From the NCBI GenBank assembly GCA_963565915.1, contig OY751490.1:310001-374000 (forward strand): a stretch of DNA of 64,000 bases, written 5' to 3'. The translations under genes were made by a program, and so were the position numbers. Source of the DNA: Entoloma clypeatum (taxonomy: Eukaryota; Basidiomycota; Agaricomycetes; Agaricales; Entolomataceae). The notes below the pieces were generated by a model. The model saw only the letters and a program-made list of their open reading frames with translations, did not search any database and had not been told where the DNA came from. Each line of letters starts with the position of its first letter. Position 1 is the stretch's first letter. Below, piece by piece: positions 10,320-19,690 of the stretch.

Positions 10320-11938
10320 CAGTGCCTCACAAAACTGATTCAATGTTTGTTGCTTTTTGAATACCTTCAAGATAACTCTGCAAAGAATACCAATTGAATT
10401 AAACCTTTGGTATAGAATTGAAAGCCCTACTTCAGGGCTTTCAGAATATAAAGGAATCATATGATTTAGATCAGAATCCATGGAGATATGATTAAATTAA
10501 ATCAGCAACTCATTGAATCAGTTTTGTGAGTACCTATGGCAATTATCAGAATCAAATGCTTCACTGGTTGTATGGTAACCAGTTGTCATGACTTACTGAT
10601 GGAACTTGAATAGAACCCTGATGGGTTGTCAAGGAAAGTTGTATAAGAAGAATCCAACCTCAACAGCCTCCATAATTAATCATGCGCCCTATCTCCTCTT
10701 CCCACAAGGAAAACATTCTTTCTCTGGCCTCCAATGGTCACTCCACTCGTCATATTGCCTCTAACCTGGGTGTCAGCCAACCAACTGTCTCCAGAGTGCT
10801 TCAGAATCTTCTTCCTCATCGCAATCTCTCTTCTGGTGGTCGTCCATCCAAGCTTTCTCCCACCAACACACGAAACATACTTTCACAAATCACCTCAGGG
10901 AGAGCCTCCAATGCTGTGCAGGCTACCAAACACATCAACACTGTTATCTCCAATCCTGTCTCCCCAGAAACTGTGAGAAGGGTTCTCAGAAAACATGAAT
11001 TCAAGGCTGTAACAAAGAAGAAAAGACCTTTCTTAAAGGCCATACATCGGAAGAGGCGGTTGGCATTTGCTATGAAGCACAGGGAATGGACAGTGGAGGA
11101 CTGGAAGAGGGTCATTTGGTCAGATGAGACCAAAATCAACAGGTTTGGATCAGATGGCAAGGAATGGGTCTGGAAAAAGAAGGGTGAGGGGCTCATTGAA
11201 AGAGAGGTTCAGGGCACAGTCAAGTTTGGGGGAGGAAATATTATGGTTTGGGGTTGTATGGGTTGGGAAGGTGTGGGGAGACTTGCAGAGGTTGAGGGGA
11301 GGATGGATGCTGATCAGTATGTGTCCATTTTGGAGGACAATTTGCTGCCCAGCATGGAGGAGAGTGGAATCTCTGAAGAGGAGATCATTTTTCAGCAGGA
11401 CAATGGCCCCAAGCACACCTCCAAGAAGGCCAAAAAATGGATGGACAGCAAGAATATTGCTCTGCTGGATTGGCCTGCACAGTCCCCAGACCTCAATCCT
11501 ATTGAACACCTCTGGGTTCATATTAAAAGGAAGTTGAATGAATATCCAACACCACCCAAGGGAGTCTGGGAGATTTGGGACAGAGCAGCAGAGGTGTGGA
11601 ATAATATAGAGCCAGAAGTGTGTCAAAACCTGATAGAAAGTATGCCAAGAAGGGTAGAGGCGGTAATCAAAGCTAAGGGGGGTAATACCAAGTACTAAAG
11701 TATAAAATACTGTATTTATTGTACATACTCACAAAACTGATTCAATGAGTCCCTGGAGTAATTTGATCATATATTGATCATTTCTTATGGGAATTACATA
11801 ATTATTGCAGATTCCGAGAGTCCTGAAGCAGGGCTTTTAACCAGGTACCAATACCTTCTTTTGATTGGCATTATTTGCAAAGTTATTTTGAAGGTATTCA
11901 CAAAGTAGCAAACATTGAATCAGTTTTGTGAGGCACTG
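10320..11938 (+). mobile_element. Tc1-like DNA transposon 1, complete
   Basis: Length 1619 bp, ends CAGTGCCTCACAAAACTG, flanked by TA at 10318-10319 and 11939-11940. Copia F shows the empty site (AGCTAAATGCTAG near 45047). Imperfect terminal inverted repeats extend about 120 bp. A second, inverted copy of the terminal motif sits inside each end (10505-10532 and 11728-11750). It holds one intact transposase and lies between protease and integrase of Copia A. Confidence 0.96.
10682..11698 (+). CDS. Tc1-family DD34E transposase, intact (338 aa)
   Basis: Full length for the family (about 340 residues), no stops. N-terminal paired helix-turn-helix: first HTH about residues 8-42 (HSTRHIASNLGVSQPTVSRV), a GGRPSKLS linker near 52-59, second HTH about 60-105 ending TVRRVLRKH. 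Catalytic residues: D148 in IWSDETKINRFG, D240 in FQQDNGPKH, E275 in SPDLNPIEHLW; the D-E gap is 34 residues (DD34E). It binds the terminal repeats and moves the element by cut-and-paste at TA. The ATG follows a short leader after the left inverted repeat. The sequence is closely related to the copy at 29731-30747. Confident call; activity is inferred. Confidence 0.97.
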   Translation: MRPISSSHKENILSLASNGHSTRHIASNLGVSQPTVSRVLQNLLPHRNLSSGGRPSKLSPTNTRNILSQITSGRASNAVQATKHINTVISNPVSPETVRRVLRKHEFKAVTKKKRPFLKAIHRKRRLAFAMKHREWTVEDWKRVIWSDETKINRFGSDGKEWVWKKKGEGLIEREVQGTVKFGGGNIMVWGCMGWEGVGRLAEVEGRMDADQYVSILEDNLLPSMEESGISEEEIIFQQDNGPKHTSKKAKKWMDSKNIALLDWPAQSPDLNPIEHLWVHIKRKLNEYPTPPKGVWEIWDRAAEVWNNIEPEVCQNLIESMPRRVEAVIKAKGGNTKY

Positions 11939-11940
11939 TA

Positions 11941-12518
11941 AATGCTAGAAATACGATGTCTATAAAGCCGATTACAGCATTTGGCATCAGCGGTTTGCAC
12001 ACCCTGGTAAAGATGTCCTGAAAAAGGCACCCGACGCATGTGATGGATTCCCAAGGGATGTCCAATTTCCCCTTAAGGATAATCCATGCCGTCCCTGCGC
12101 AGAAGCGAAGTTGAGGTTGAAAAGCTTCCCTCCTTCATCTTCACGTGCTGCCAGACCGTTTGAGTTGCTCCATTCGGACCTCAAAGAGTTTCCAATTGCC
12201 TCCTATCACAAATTTAAATACTACGTCAGCTTCTTGGATGACTATTCTGGGCATGCTTGGACGGTATTGTTGAAACTCAAATCCGATACCTCTGATGCAT
12301 TCAAAAAGTGGACAACGCTTATGAAAACCCAGTTTAATGCCCAATTTCGCCGATGGCGTTTTGATGGAGGGGGAGAATTTAAAAAGGAAACTGGGGTAGT
12401 AAAATACCTCGAGGATCTTGGAATTGCCATGGAAATTTCAGCTCCTAATACACCCCAACAAAACGGTCGAGCCGAAAGGATTAACCGCACCATTGTAGAG
12501 AAAGCACAGGCGATGTGA
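11941..12518 (+). pseudogene. Copia A integrase, N-terminal and catalytic part
   Basis: It resumes after the Tc1 with NARN, then loses one T near 11953 (F has AAATATCG, A has AAATACG), a frameshift just before the HHCC zinc domain (HQRFAHPG, CRPCAEAK). The catalytic core is readable from 12111: D in LLHSDLKEF, D in FDGGGEF, E in QQNGRAERINRT. It ends at TGA 12516-12518 (QAM-stop), a stop shared with F at 45625-45627. Confidence 0.88.
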
Positions 12519-14732
12519 TTTGCCGCCTGCTTACCACAATCATGGTGGGAGTTTTGCGTTTTACACGCCGTGCATGTCTATAATCGCACGCCAATTAAAC
12601 GACTTTATTGGAAAACACCTTTTGAATCTCTAAAAGGGGAAAAACCGGATGTATCAAATCTCCGAGTTTTAGGCTGCGCTGCCTATGTTTATATTCCTGA
12701 AGAATGCCATGTGAATAAATTAAATCCACGTGCAGAGCTTATGACCTTTATGGGTTTTAAACCAGGAATGAAAGCATATCAGTTTATGACTGATAATAAC
12801 AGTATCTTTATTGGTACTACCACGGTATTTGATGAAACACTCTTTCCGAGATGTCCGGATACCAAAGTGCCACAACACACACCCATGGGAAATGAGCCTT
12901 CCCATGATGAGTCTCAGGATGACGGAAACCCTGATGACGATGTTGATCACCACTTTGGAGACGGAGATGTTCATTATCATTCCCGCCGGCATAATCAGCC
13001 AAGCGGAGATGAATCCTCCGATCCCCCTTCTGCTCCAAATGGAAACCAGCGCGACGGCGCTGATGTACCACCTTCGAATCAGGATGACCCTGAGGTCCAG
13101 AACCAGCCGGCGAATCCTCCACCTGCTGATGACCCTCGACCACGAAGGAACGCTAACCCGCCTCGACGGGAAGGCAACATCTACGGGGAGCAACGGCACC
13201 CCGCGCAACAACAACGCGACATCAATCGCACACACTCTTGGCGCGAAGCTGTGAATCGAGAGAAACAGCAGCGTGAGCCTTCTCGGCTCCGCAATGTTCC
13301 TCGATCACGACAGGAAGAAGTGGAACCTAGTTCCCCCTTAGCCCCACCTGACGCAGGGCCTAGTGGATCTTCTGGTACTCCTCCCAATAACCCCAAAGTT
13401 CCTGATGACGAATCTTTGGAAGATACGGATGCGGAGAGCTTACTGCGCGAAATGATGAATGATGTGGAGCTAGGTCCAAAAGCATTTAACTTGTACCTAG
13501 AACGATTAGTTCGGAAACGAGGGGGAGACACGAAACAGATCGCTGAGTTGAACGCGCTACTTGCATCAGCCGTTCCTCACTCTGAATCTAATCTCTCACA
13601 GTTCCGTGATATCCGGGAGATGAAGTTTTGCAATATTGCTAAAATGCCGAAAAACCTCCAGGATGAGTGGTTGGATGCATGCCGTAAGGAACTTGATAGC
13701 ATCAAGCGGCATGACGTTTATGATCTTACACCTTTACTGACCGGACGGAAGGCCATCGGATCACGATGGGTCTTCGACATAAAGACCGACGGCCGTAAAA
13801 AGGCTCGGCTTGTTGCACAAGGGTTCTCGCAAATCGAAGGAATTGATTTTGACGAGGTATTCTCTCCTGTAGTTCGATTCGAGACAGTACGTCTCATGCT
13901 TGCTACCGCCGCGCTTGAGAGTTGGGTGATTCTCGTGCTTGACATAACTGCTGCTTTCCTTTATGGGAAACTCCAGGAAGAGTTATACATGATGCAACCC
14001 GAAGGCTTCAAAGTAAAAGGCAAAGAACTTCTTGTTTGGCGCCTGCATAAGGCAATTTACGGTTTGAAACAGGCTGGACTTGCATGGTGGCATGCCATGG
14101 AGAAATCCATGAAGAAACTAGGTTTCCGAAGGGTCATTTCTGATGCCGGAATCTTTGTTTTCTATTCCCCGAACGGAACCATCGTACTAGCAATAATCTA
14201 TGTCGATGACGCAATGTTCATGGGACCAGACACTAAGCCTACAACCGTTAAAAGAGCCGAATTCATGGCTATTTGGGAATCTCGTGATCTAGGTGAACCC
14301 ACTGAATTCTTGAGAATGCGCATCACACGTACCAAGAATACGATCATGATCGATCAATGTGCCTATTTACAGAAAGTAGTAGAGAGATTCGGCATGACAA
14401 ATGCAACGATTGCCAAGACTCCTCTACCTACTGGATACAAGCCGACAGCAAATACTGGCACTGCCACTGCTGCGCTTCGATCACAATTTCAGCAGATCAT
14501 AGGGTCTCTGCTATATTTAATGATCGGTACACGACCCGACATTGCCTTTGCCGTGATTACATTATCACAGTTCTCGGCAAATCCTATCCAGGAACACGTT
14601 GATAAAGCGAAGTATATAATCCGCTACCTCGTGGGCACTTCTGATTACCGACTGACATATTCCGGTGATCAAAATGTGGGCTTACATGCCTACACGGATT
14701 CTGACTGGGCATCCGACGAAATTAAGCGTTGA
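12519..14732 (+). pseudogene. Copia A integrase C-terminus, reverse transcriptase and RNase H start
   Basis: Begins FAACLPQSWWEF after the TGA; the first ATG is 12570. HVYNRTPIKRLYWKTPFE is the integrase C-terminus, followed by a long Pro/Asp/Gln-rich linker, then RT: GSRWVFDIKTDGRKKARLVA, LDITAAFLYG and an intact catalytic YVDD at 14199-14210. RNase H starts at YTDSDWASD and is cut by TGA at 14730-14732; F has CGA at this codon. About 1.37 kb of this frame (12432-13805) is base-identical to F, far more than the flanks. Confidence 0.9.
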
Positions 14733-15146
14733 AGCTGCACTGGCTTTTTCCTGAAGCTTGCAGGTGCTTCTGTAGGCTGGACTTGTCGTCTACAAAAAAC
14801 CATTGCTCACTCATCTACTGAGGCAGAGTACATGGCGATGTCCGATTGCGGCCGCCAAGTGAAATGGGTAATCCAACTCTTCCAGGAGATTGGCTTCCTA
14901 ATGCGGAATGTCCCGATCTATGCCGACAATCATGGCTCGATCTTTATTGGGAACAACCCTGTACAGGAATGCCGTACTAAGTATATCGATCTTAGATATC
15001 ACGTCATCCGAGAGTATATCTCTCGTGGATTGATCACTGTAGAGTACATTGAAGGCACATCCAATCCCGCAGATATGCTGACTAAAAATCTTAGTCGGGA
15101 ACTCTTTGAAAGATGTCGCCAACATTTAGGCTTGACATTTTCATAA
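14733..15146 (+). pseudogene. Copia A RNase H, C-terminal part
   Basis: Continues in frame after the TGA: CTGFFLKLAG, SSTEAEYMAMSD, DNHGSIFIG and the terminal NPADMLTKNLS. It stops at 15144, 26 bases before the LTR, with the purine tract (CGAGGGGGAG, 15163-15172) between. No further lesions are seen here. Confidence 0.88.
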
Positions 15147-15172
15147 TCCGATGTATACACATCGAGGGGGAG

Positions 15173-15464
15173 TGTTGAACGAGTTCCGCTTCCATTAGAC
15201 GCGCCATGTGCTCAACCCCATGACGTACAAATAGTGTACAAATAAGTAGACTAGTATATAAGACTGTCCTTATTCTCTGTGCAATAAGAACGCTCTTACC
15301 GAGTAACCCCCACCTGCAAACACCTCTCAAGGTTAGTAGTAGGTTCCCCCTCTATCGTAGAATACACGATGTGTAGCGTGTAGCATAGAGTATGCTAGGA
15401 CTGCACGACGACCCATCCACTGTGATCACCTCCAGTGTTGATGTGATCGTATGCTGTTCTAATA
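15173..15464 (+). repeat. 3' LTR of Copia A
   Basis: Matches 8323-8614 except at three positions (near 15292, 15300 and 15436). Preceded by the polypurine tract and followed by TSD TCGTC. Confidence 0.95.
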
Positions 15465-15469
15465 TCGTC

Positions 15470-15819
15470 CATGCTTCCAGAGCCGAGTTGCTATCCTTGA
15501 TGTGGCGTCTGATCGCCTCAGAGACTTTCAGTCGGATTGACCCGAGGGCCATATCGTCGTCTCTGATCCAACTCTTTTCTTCCTTGCGGAAGCCGGGCTG
15601 ATCGACTGTGGCGACCAGCACAGGGGGAGCACTAGCGGTGGTGCCAGGAGTGGAGACCGTGGTAGTGAAATCGGCAATATCGGGGCGAGGGATGTCGCCA
15701 GAGACAAGGCGCCAGACCCCTTGATGGAGGAGGTAGGACTTCATTTTTTCCGCCCAACTTTGGTAGTCAATGCCGTCGAAGGCGGTGATGGTGTCAAGAG
15801 CAGAGCGAGAGGTAGACAT
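15470..15819 (-). CDS. Copia B1 gag, N-terminal part
   Basis: Starts at the ATG at 15819 (MSTSRSALDTITAFDGIDYQ), matching B2 gag at 38185. Contains the Copia gag core signature SWAEKMKSYLLHQGVWRLVSGD and continues to the point where Copia A is inserted; the protein resumes at 8322 on the minus strand. Gag forms the particle shell and packages element RNA. No lesion other than the insertion. Confidence 0.92.
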
Positions 15820-16168
15820 TTTTAATGAATCTGAAAAAGGGTTTTCCCAATCAGTGATAATGAATTTGATTTGAGAAAACAAGTAAATGATTCCTCATGA
15901 CATATTCCCTTCAGGAATAGCGGTCATGGGAAAAAACCCTTTTGTGTGTCAGAAGTGTATGAGGTACGATCGACTTTTCCACATGATGTGTACTAAGTCA
16001 ATCCCCTTAGGGACGCTTCATGACAGGTACTTGTCGTAATGACGTTCCCAGGTTCATGTGTGAAGAAGTATGACTCAGAGACCGGATCTTTCGATCGGTT
16101 CTTTGCCAACCAGGGTAGAGTGGGCAGGTACTTGCTGTTGCCAGCGTTCCCAGGTCCCTCTGCTATCC
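15820..16168 (-). other. Leader of Copia B1 between primer site and gag
   Basis: About 350 bases with no convincing frame. B2 has the same leader (38186-38552) with small changes. It presumably holds the packaging signal; no motif proves this. Confidence 0.6.
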
Positions 16169-16181
16169 GGGGCCCATAACC
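16169..16181 (-). promoter_or_regulatory. Primer-binding site of Copia B1
   Basis: GGTTATGGGCCCC on the minus strand directly after the 5' LTR, complementary to the initiator methionine tRNA anticodon arm (GGGCCCATAACC). Confidence 0.75.
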
Positions 16182-16486
16182 TGTTGAAGTTCCACCTGGG
16201 CGCTAGCCACAGGCGTACTGAGCAACATAGCTACAGTGGAAGTACTCTACGATACCGCTATGGTCACTTACATGGTTTGGAGAGGTAAGGCTGGTGAGAG
16301 CGGTTGAGGCTGGTAAGAGCGATGGAGCTGGTTAAGAGTCAAGAGACAACTTTTTGATATTGACAGTTTCCTGGTCTTATATACCGTACTACTGTTTGTA
16401 CCAACCAAATAAGTATGTAATTGAAGATATGTAAATGGTCACGTGATGTAATCTAATCTAATCTACATGATGGAAAAGTTTCAACA
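16182..16486 (-). repeat. 5' LTR of Copia B1
   Basis: 305 bp, near-identical to 3550-3854. A TATATA box lies near 16378-16383 (plus strand CTTATATACCG). Flanked on the right by TSD ATTGT (16487-16491). Confidence 0.95.
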
Positions 16487-16491
16487 ATTGT

Positions 16492-16860
16492 TTGTTCAAC
16501 ACCTTCCACAGTCGAGCGTGGGGAAGATGTAGCAACCATGGTGCATCAGCAAATCATGGGGCCTCTATGGAGTGCTACATAGGTCTCTATAGCAAGTTAG
16601 CAAGTTAACGAAGGGTATTTTCTCCATAGTGCTATGTAGCATCAAGAGGTTGCTACATAGTGCTACGTAGCAACCAGCCATTACTTATTAGACTCACTAG
16701 CAAGCCCATGAATCTAGGTAGTGCTTGCTAGCATCAGCAATTCCTGGTCATGCTGTGGAGTGCTCAGCAGTGCTCCATAGCACAGTAGCATGATAGCAAA
16801 GGGCATTTGATTGACAGTCACAATTGCTACCAAGCACTACAGAGCATCATATTTATTCTG
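16492..16860. other. Non-coding DNA rich in CTACATAG/CTATGTAGC words
   Basis: No gene seen. Variants of GCTACATAG and its complement recur about ten times between 16545 and 16800, making many small inverted repeats. The best is a hairpin at 16648-16675 with a 9-bp stem (GGTTGCTAC/GTAGCAACC). Confidence 0.55.
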
Positions 16861-17040
16861 GGATATAATACATCCTGTCCCCACCTCATCATGCCTGCCC
16901 CTCCCTGTCAATCCTGTCCCTGCCTCCCATTGCATTCACTCCCTCTCTGTCTGTCCCCTCCGCTTTGCGTACCGTGAAGATTGCGGCCAGGTGTGTTGAC
17001 GTCTGGCCACGCTCGGGTATGTTAGTGGGTTCCCGCGCAG

Positions 17041-17515
17041 GTGAGATGCCGGTGTGCTTACCCGGCAAGTATGCGCCGTGCACGCCTGACGGCGGATTCC
17101 CGTCTTGTCGGATCATGGTCGACCGTCTTGACGTGGCACGACCTCCTGACCTGCCTGCAGTCAGGTGCATCAGTGGGCTCACGCAGTGACATGTCGTGGG
17201 CGGTGGGCCCCCCATCCTGTCGGATCGTGGTTGGCTTCCTTGACGTTGCAGGGGACTGGTGAAATGTCAGGGTGCTTACCTAGGAAGTATGCACCGTGGA
17301 TGTCAAACGGTGGGTCCCCGTCTTGACGGATTGTGGTTGGCCGTCCTGATGTGGCAGGGGACTGACAACCTGTCAGCAGAGTCATGCAGGAGAGGTATGA
17401 CTAACCCTACTTGTCTCATCTCCTGTCCATCCCACCTCGCCTCACGTTTGTCCCTGCCCCCTCCCGTCACATCTCCTAGGGATCGTGGTTGACGTGGCAC
17501 AGGACTCCTGTACGG
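17041..17515. repeat. Degenerate tandem repeat of about 100 bp units
   Basis: Two clear units at about 17051-17155 and 17269-17372 share the order GTGCTTACC, AAGTATGC, CCCCGTCTT, TTGGCCGTCCTGA-like and GACCTG-like blocks. Partial units lie at 17192-17262 and 17470-17515 (ATCGTGGTTG, GACGTGGCA). The open frames here are repeat artefacts. Confidence 0.6.
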
Positions 17516-17599
17516 CGTGTGTCAGAGGGGTTCATATGTGGCGGGGCATGTTACTTACCTGGCGGGGACATCCTGGCGCTGACAGCGTAGTCGCCATCA

Positions 17600-18190
17600 G
17601 GTGTGGGGGCCCGTGTGGCGCGAACGGGCGGAGGGGTGCACTGGAGGATGGGGTGCGACAGCAGGGGAGAAGGAGGGAGGAGGGAGGTGGTGAAGGTGGG
17701 TCAGTGCCCTTGGTGGCAGGGGCAGTTGTTGGGTCAAGGGGCGGTCGTTGGACATGAGGGACGGTTGTTGGACGTGAGAGGCAGAGCCGTTGGGGCAGGG
17801 ACAGTCGTTGGGGCAAGAGTCGGTCGTTGGACACCAGAGGCAGCGCCGTTGAGGGCAGGGACAGTCGTTGGGGCCAGGGACAGTCATTGGATGCGAGAGG
17901 CAGCGCCGTTGGGGGCGGGACAGTTGATGGGGCAAGGGGCAGTCGTTGGACACGAGGGACGGTCGTGGGACGTGAGAGGGATCGCCGTTGGGGGCAGGGG
18001 CAGTCGTTGGGGCGGTCGATGGCCGTTAGGCGGCGTTGGGGGCGAGAGGTGGCCGTTTGGCGTCAAGTGGTGGCCGGTGGGTCAGACTGGGGGCCAATGG
18101 GCGTGGGAGGGGGGCGTTAGGCGAGAGGTGTCTGTTGGGGCAGTAGACGCCCGTTAGGCGGCGTTGGGGCGAGAGCCTTGTGGCCGTTCA
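17600..18190. repeat. GC-rich minisatellite (GTTGGGC/GACGTGAG family)
   Basis: Irregular 20-40 bp units built of GTCGTTGGAC, GTGAGAGGCAG and CGCCGTTGGGGCAGGG. Long open frames on both strands (for example 17603-18157) are low-complexity translations without gene features. The same word family recurs at 21060-21330 (complement) and 59530-59900. Confidence 0.75.
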
Positions 18191-18700
18191 GCGCGCAGTG
18201 GTGGCTGTTGCCGAGCAGGCTGCCCTGTTGCTCCGTGGCCTCAGTGGATCACCGAATCTTGCATGATGCTGTAGGGGGTGTGGGAGATGGACGTCATGTC
18301 GTCGGAGAGAAGATGGGAGGGCAGAGGGCAAAGAGTGTTCGGTAACCACAGAAACCTGAAGAACAAACTTTAAACCCGGTGAGATCCTGTGGAGATTAAA
18401 ATGACTTGGCAAAAATCACTTCATGGACGATTGCCGACTCTTGCTACCAGTACTACCATCCTACCGGCTGCTACCAGTCGCTACTTATGTAAGTGTATTT
18501 GCTATTGTGCGCTATTGGTGTCTACTGAGGCAAGTGTGTTTGCTACTGTTTGCTATCAGCAGGATCAGGAATTGCTGATGTGGAAGCTCGGACACATGCA
18601 CACGAGGCATATGAAGGTGCGTGGCACCTTTGTTGGTACTGGGGAACAGCACAATGTGTGCCTTCATCATTTCACTGACGACTTTTCATTTGAGGGGGAC
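18191..18700. other. Non-coding stretch
   Basis: Short frames only, none with recognisable domains. A small duplication of CTACCAG/GCTACT words lies near 18440-18560. Confidence 0.4.
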
Positions 18701-18704
18701 TTGT

Positions 18705-19180
18705 GTCCCTCTAGGATACTTTTTTTGTTGTTGGTCGACTACCTCAAATCAATTTTGTTCCGTTAGATGTTGATGAGGGAGAGCCTCAGCTCAACCTCAC
18801 ATTGACTTCCTCGTCTGCCAGCACCGTTCAAGTGCCGGCATTTCGACGTGGTGATGCGCGGCTAGCCTCTACAACCAGCACATGGTGCTGGTAAAGCTCG
18901 AGAAGGTATGTGATACCTTCATCCTGTAGTGAGTGATGACGCCATGGGCGTCGTTCATCATTATTGACAATATTGTCCCTCTAGGCTCCTTTCATATCGG
19001 TCGACTCATTTGAGTAGACCCCATGTCCCTCCCTGTCAACGGGGGCGAGCTTCAGCTCGTCCTGGCATCGACTCCTCTAATATTCCGTAACACTGTCCAA
19101 CTGCTGCATTTCGAACTCGCAGTGTGCGCGTGGCATCTACTGTACGACCAGCACATCATGTTGGACGGCCTCGATGTGCA
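18705..19180. repeat. Diverged direct duplication of a coding-like segment
   Basis: About 18708-18900 and 18978-19180 share the block order CCCTCTAGG, GGTCGACT, then GAGC(C/T)TCAGCTC followed by CGACT...CTGCC and a TCTACNACCAGCACAT block. Both could be decayed copies of one exon. The protein reading is not recognised. Confidence 0.4.
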
Positions 19181-19690
19181 TTGTTGCACATCAATGAGGA
19201 CATGTGGGGATGACGCCGGGGCATTGTCATGACTTTCGTTCAGGTGGTGATCGTCGCCCTAGGTCGTATCATCTTTTTGACCAGGTGGTATGCATGTGAG
19301 TCCGGTGCAAAGATGCCGAATATATCTCATTCAATGGTAATGATTCTACATTTTTCGTATTTGGAAGTCGAGGAGGGGAAGTAGGGAGGGGAGAGAGGTT
19401 TTTGGTTATTATTGTATATTTTTGAGTCATTGTAAATTACTACATATAACAATGAATGAAATCGAATTTTCAAATAATTGATCCTATACAAACAAACCAA
19501 ACCAACTTAGCAACCGATCAATCTGGAAATTTGTGAAGTTGTGTCGGGTCATTTCAGATTTTGCCGACTAATACTGCAACTTTCCTGAAAATATCTGGTG
19601 AGAGCTGGTCTTTCAGTTTTTACAGGTTTCACCAGATCTAACCAGATTTAACCAGACTATTCCCATTCTGGCCTGATCCGGTCAGATCAA
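19181..19690. other. Non-coding stretch left of foldback repeat
   Basis: AT-rich from 19340. Contains CCAGAT/CTGGT-rich words near 19600-19680 (ACCAGATCTAACCAGATTTA) that resemble 2975-3005 and probably belong to the outer end of the foldback element. Confidence 0.4.

Larger units (their letters stand above)
8323..15464 (+). mobile_element. Copia retrotransposon A, nested in B1 gag, itself split by Tc1
   Basis: LTRs 8323-8614 and 15173-15464 (292 bp, TGTTGAAC...TAATA) differ at three positions. The TSD is TCGTC at 8318-8322 and 15465-15469; removing the element restores the B1 gag frame as seen in B2 near 37835. It belongs to the same family as Copia F (42276-48585). Compared with F it lacks about 700 bp of gag and a further 55 bp, and it carries a Tc1 at 10320-11938. 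It has a frameshift near 11953 and stops at 12516 and 14730. It keeps RT YVDD. Confidence 0.95.
3550..16486 (-). mobile_element. Copia retrotransposon B1, nearly intact, interrupted by Copia A
   Basis: LTRs at 3550-3854 and 16182-16486 (305 bp each, starting TGTTGAAG and ending AACA) differ by eye at one position. The element is flanked by ATTGT at 3545-3549 and 16487-16491. Without the nested Copia A (8323-15464 plus its TSD) it is about 5.8 kb, a normal Copia size. Order on the minus strand: LTR, primer-binding site, about 350-bp leader, gag, protease, integrase, RT, RNase H, purine tract, LTR. Apart from the insertion I see only one stop (4854-4856). This is the least damaged Copia copy in the window and was probably active recently. 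Confidence 0.95.

Noticed and set aside
12720..13254. Short frames in the Copia linker, both strands
   Set aside because: Identical in A and F because the DNA is identical there; they overlap the true pol frame.
17603..18157. 184-codon frame in GC-rich DNA
   Set aside because: It is a minisatellite translation; frames on the opposite strand are open as well.
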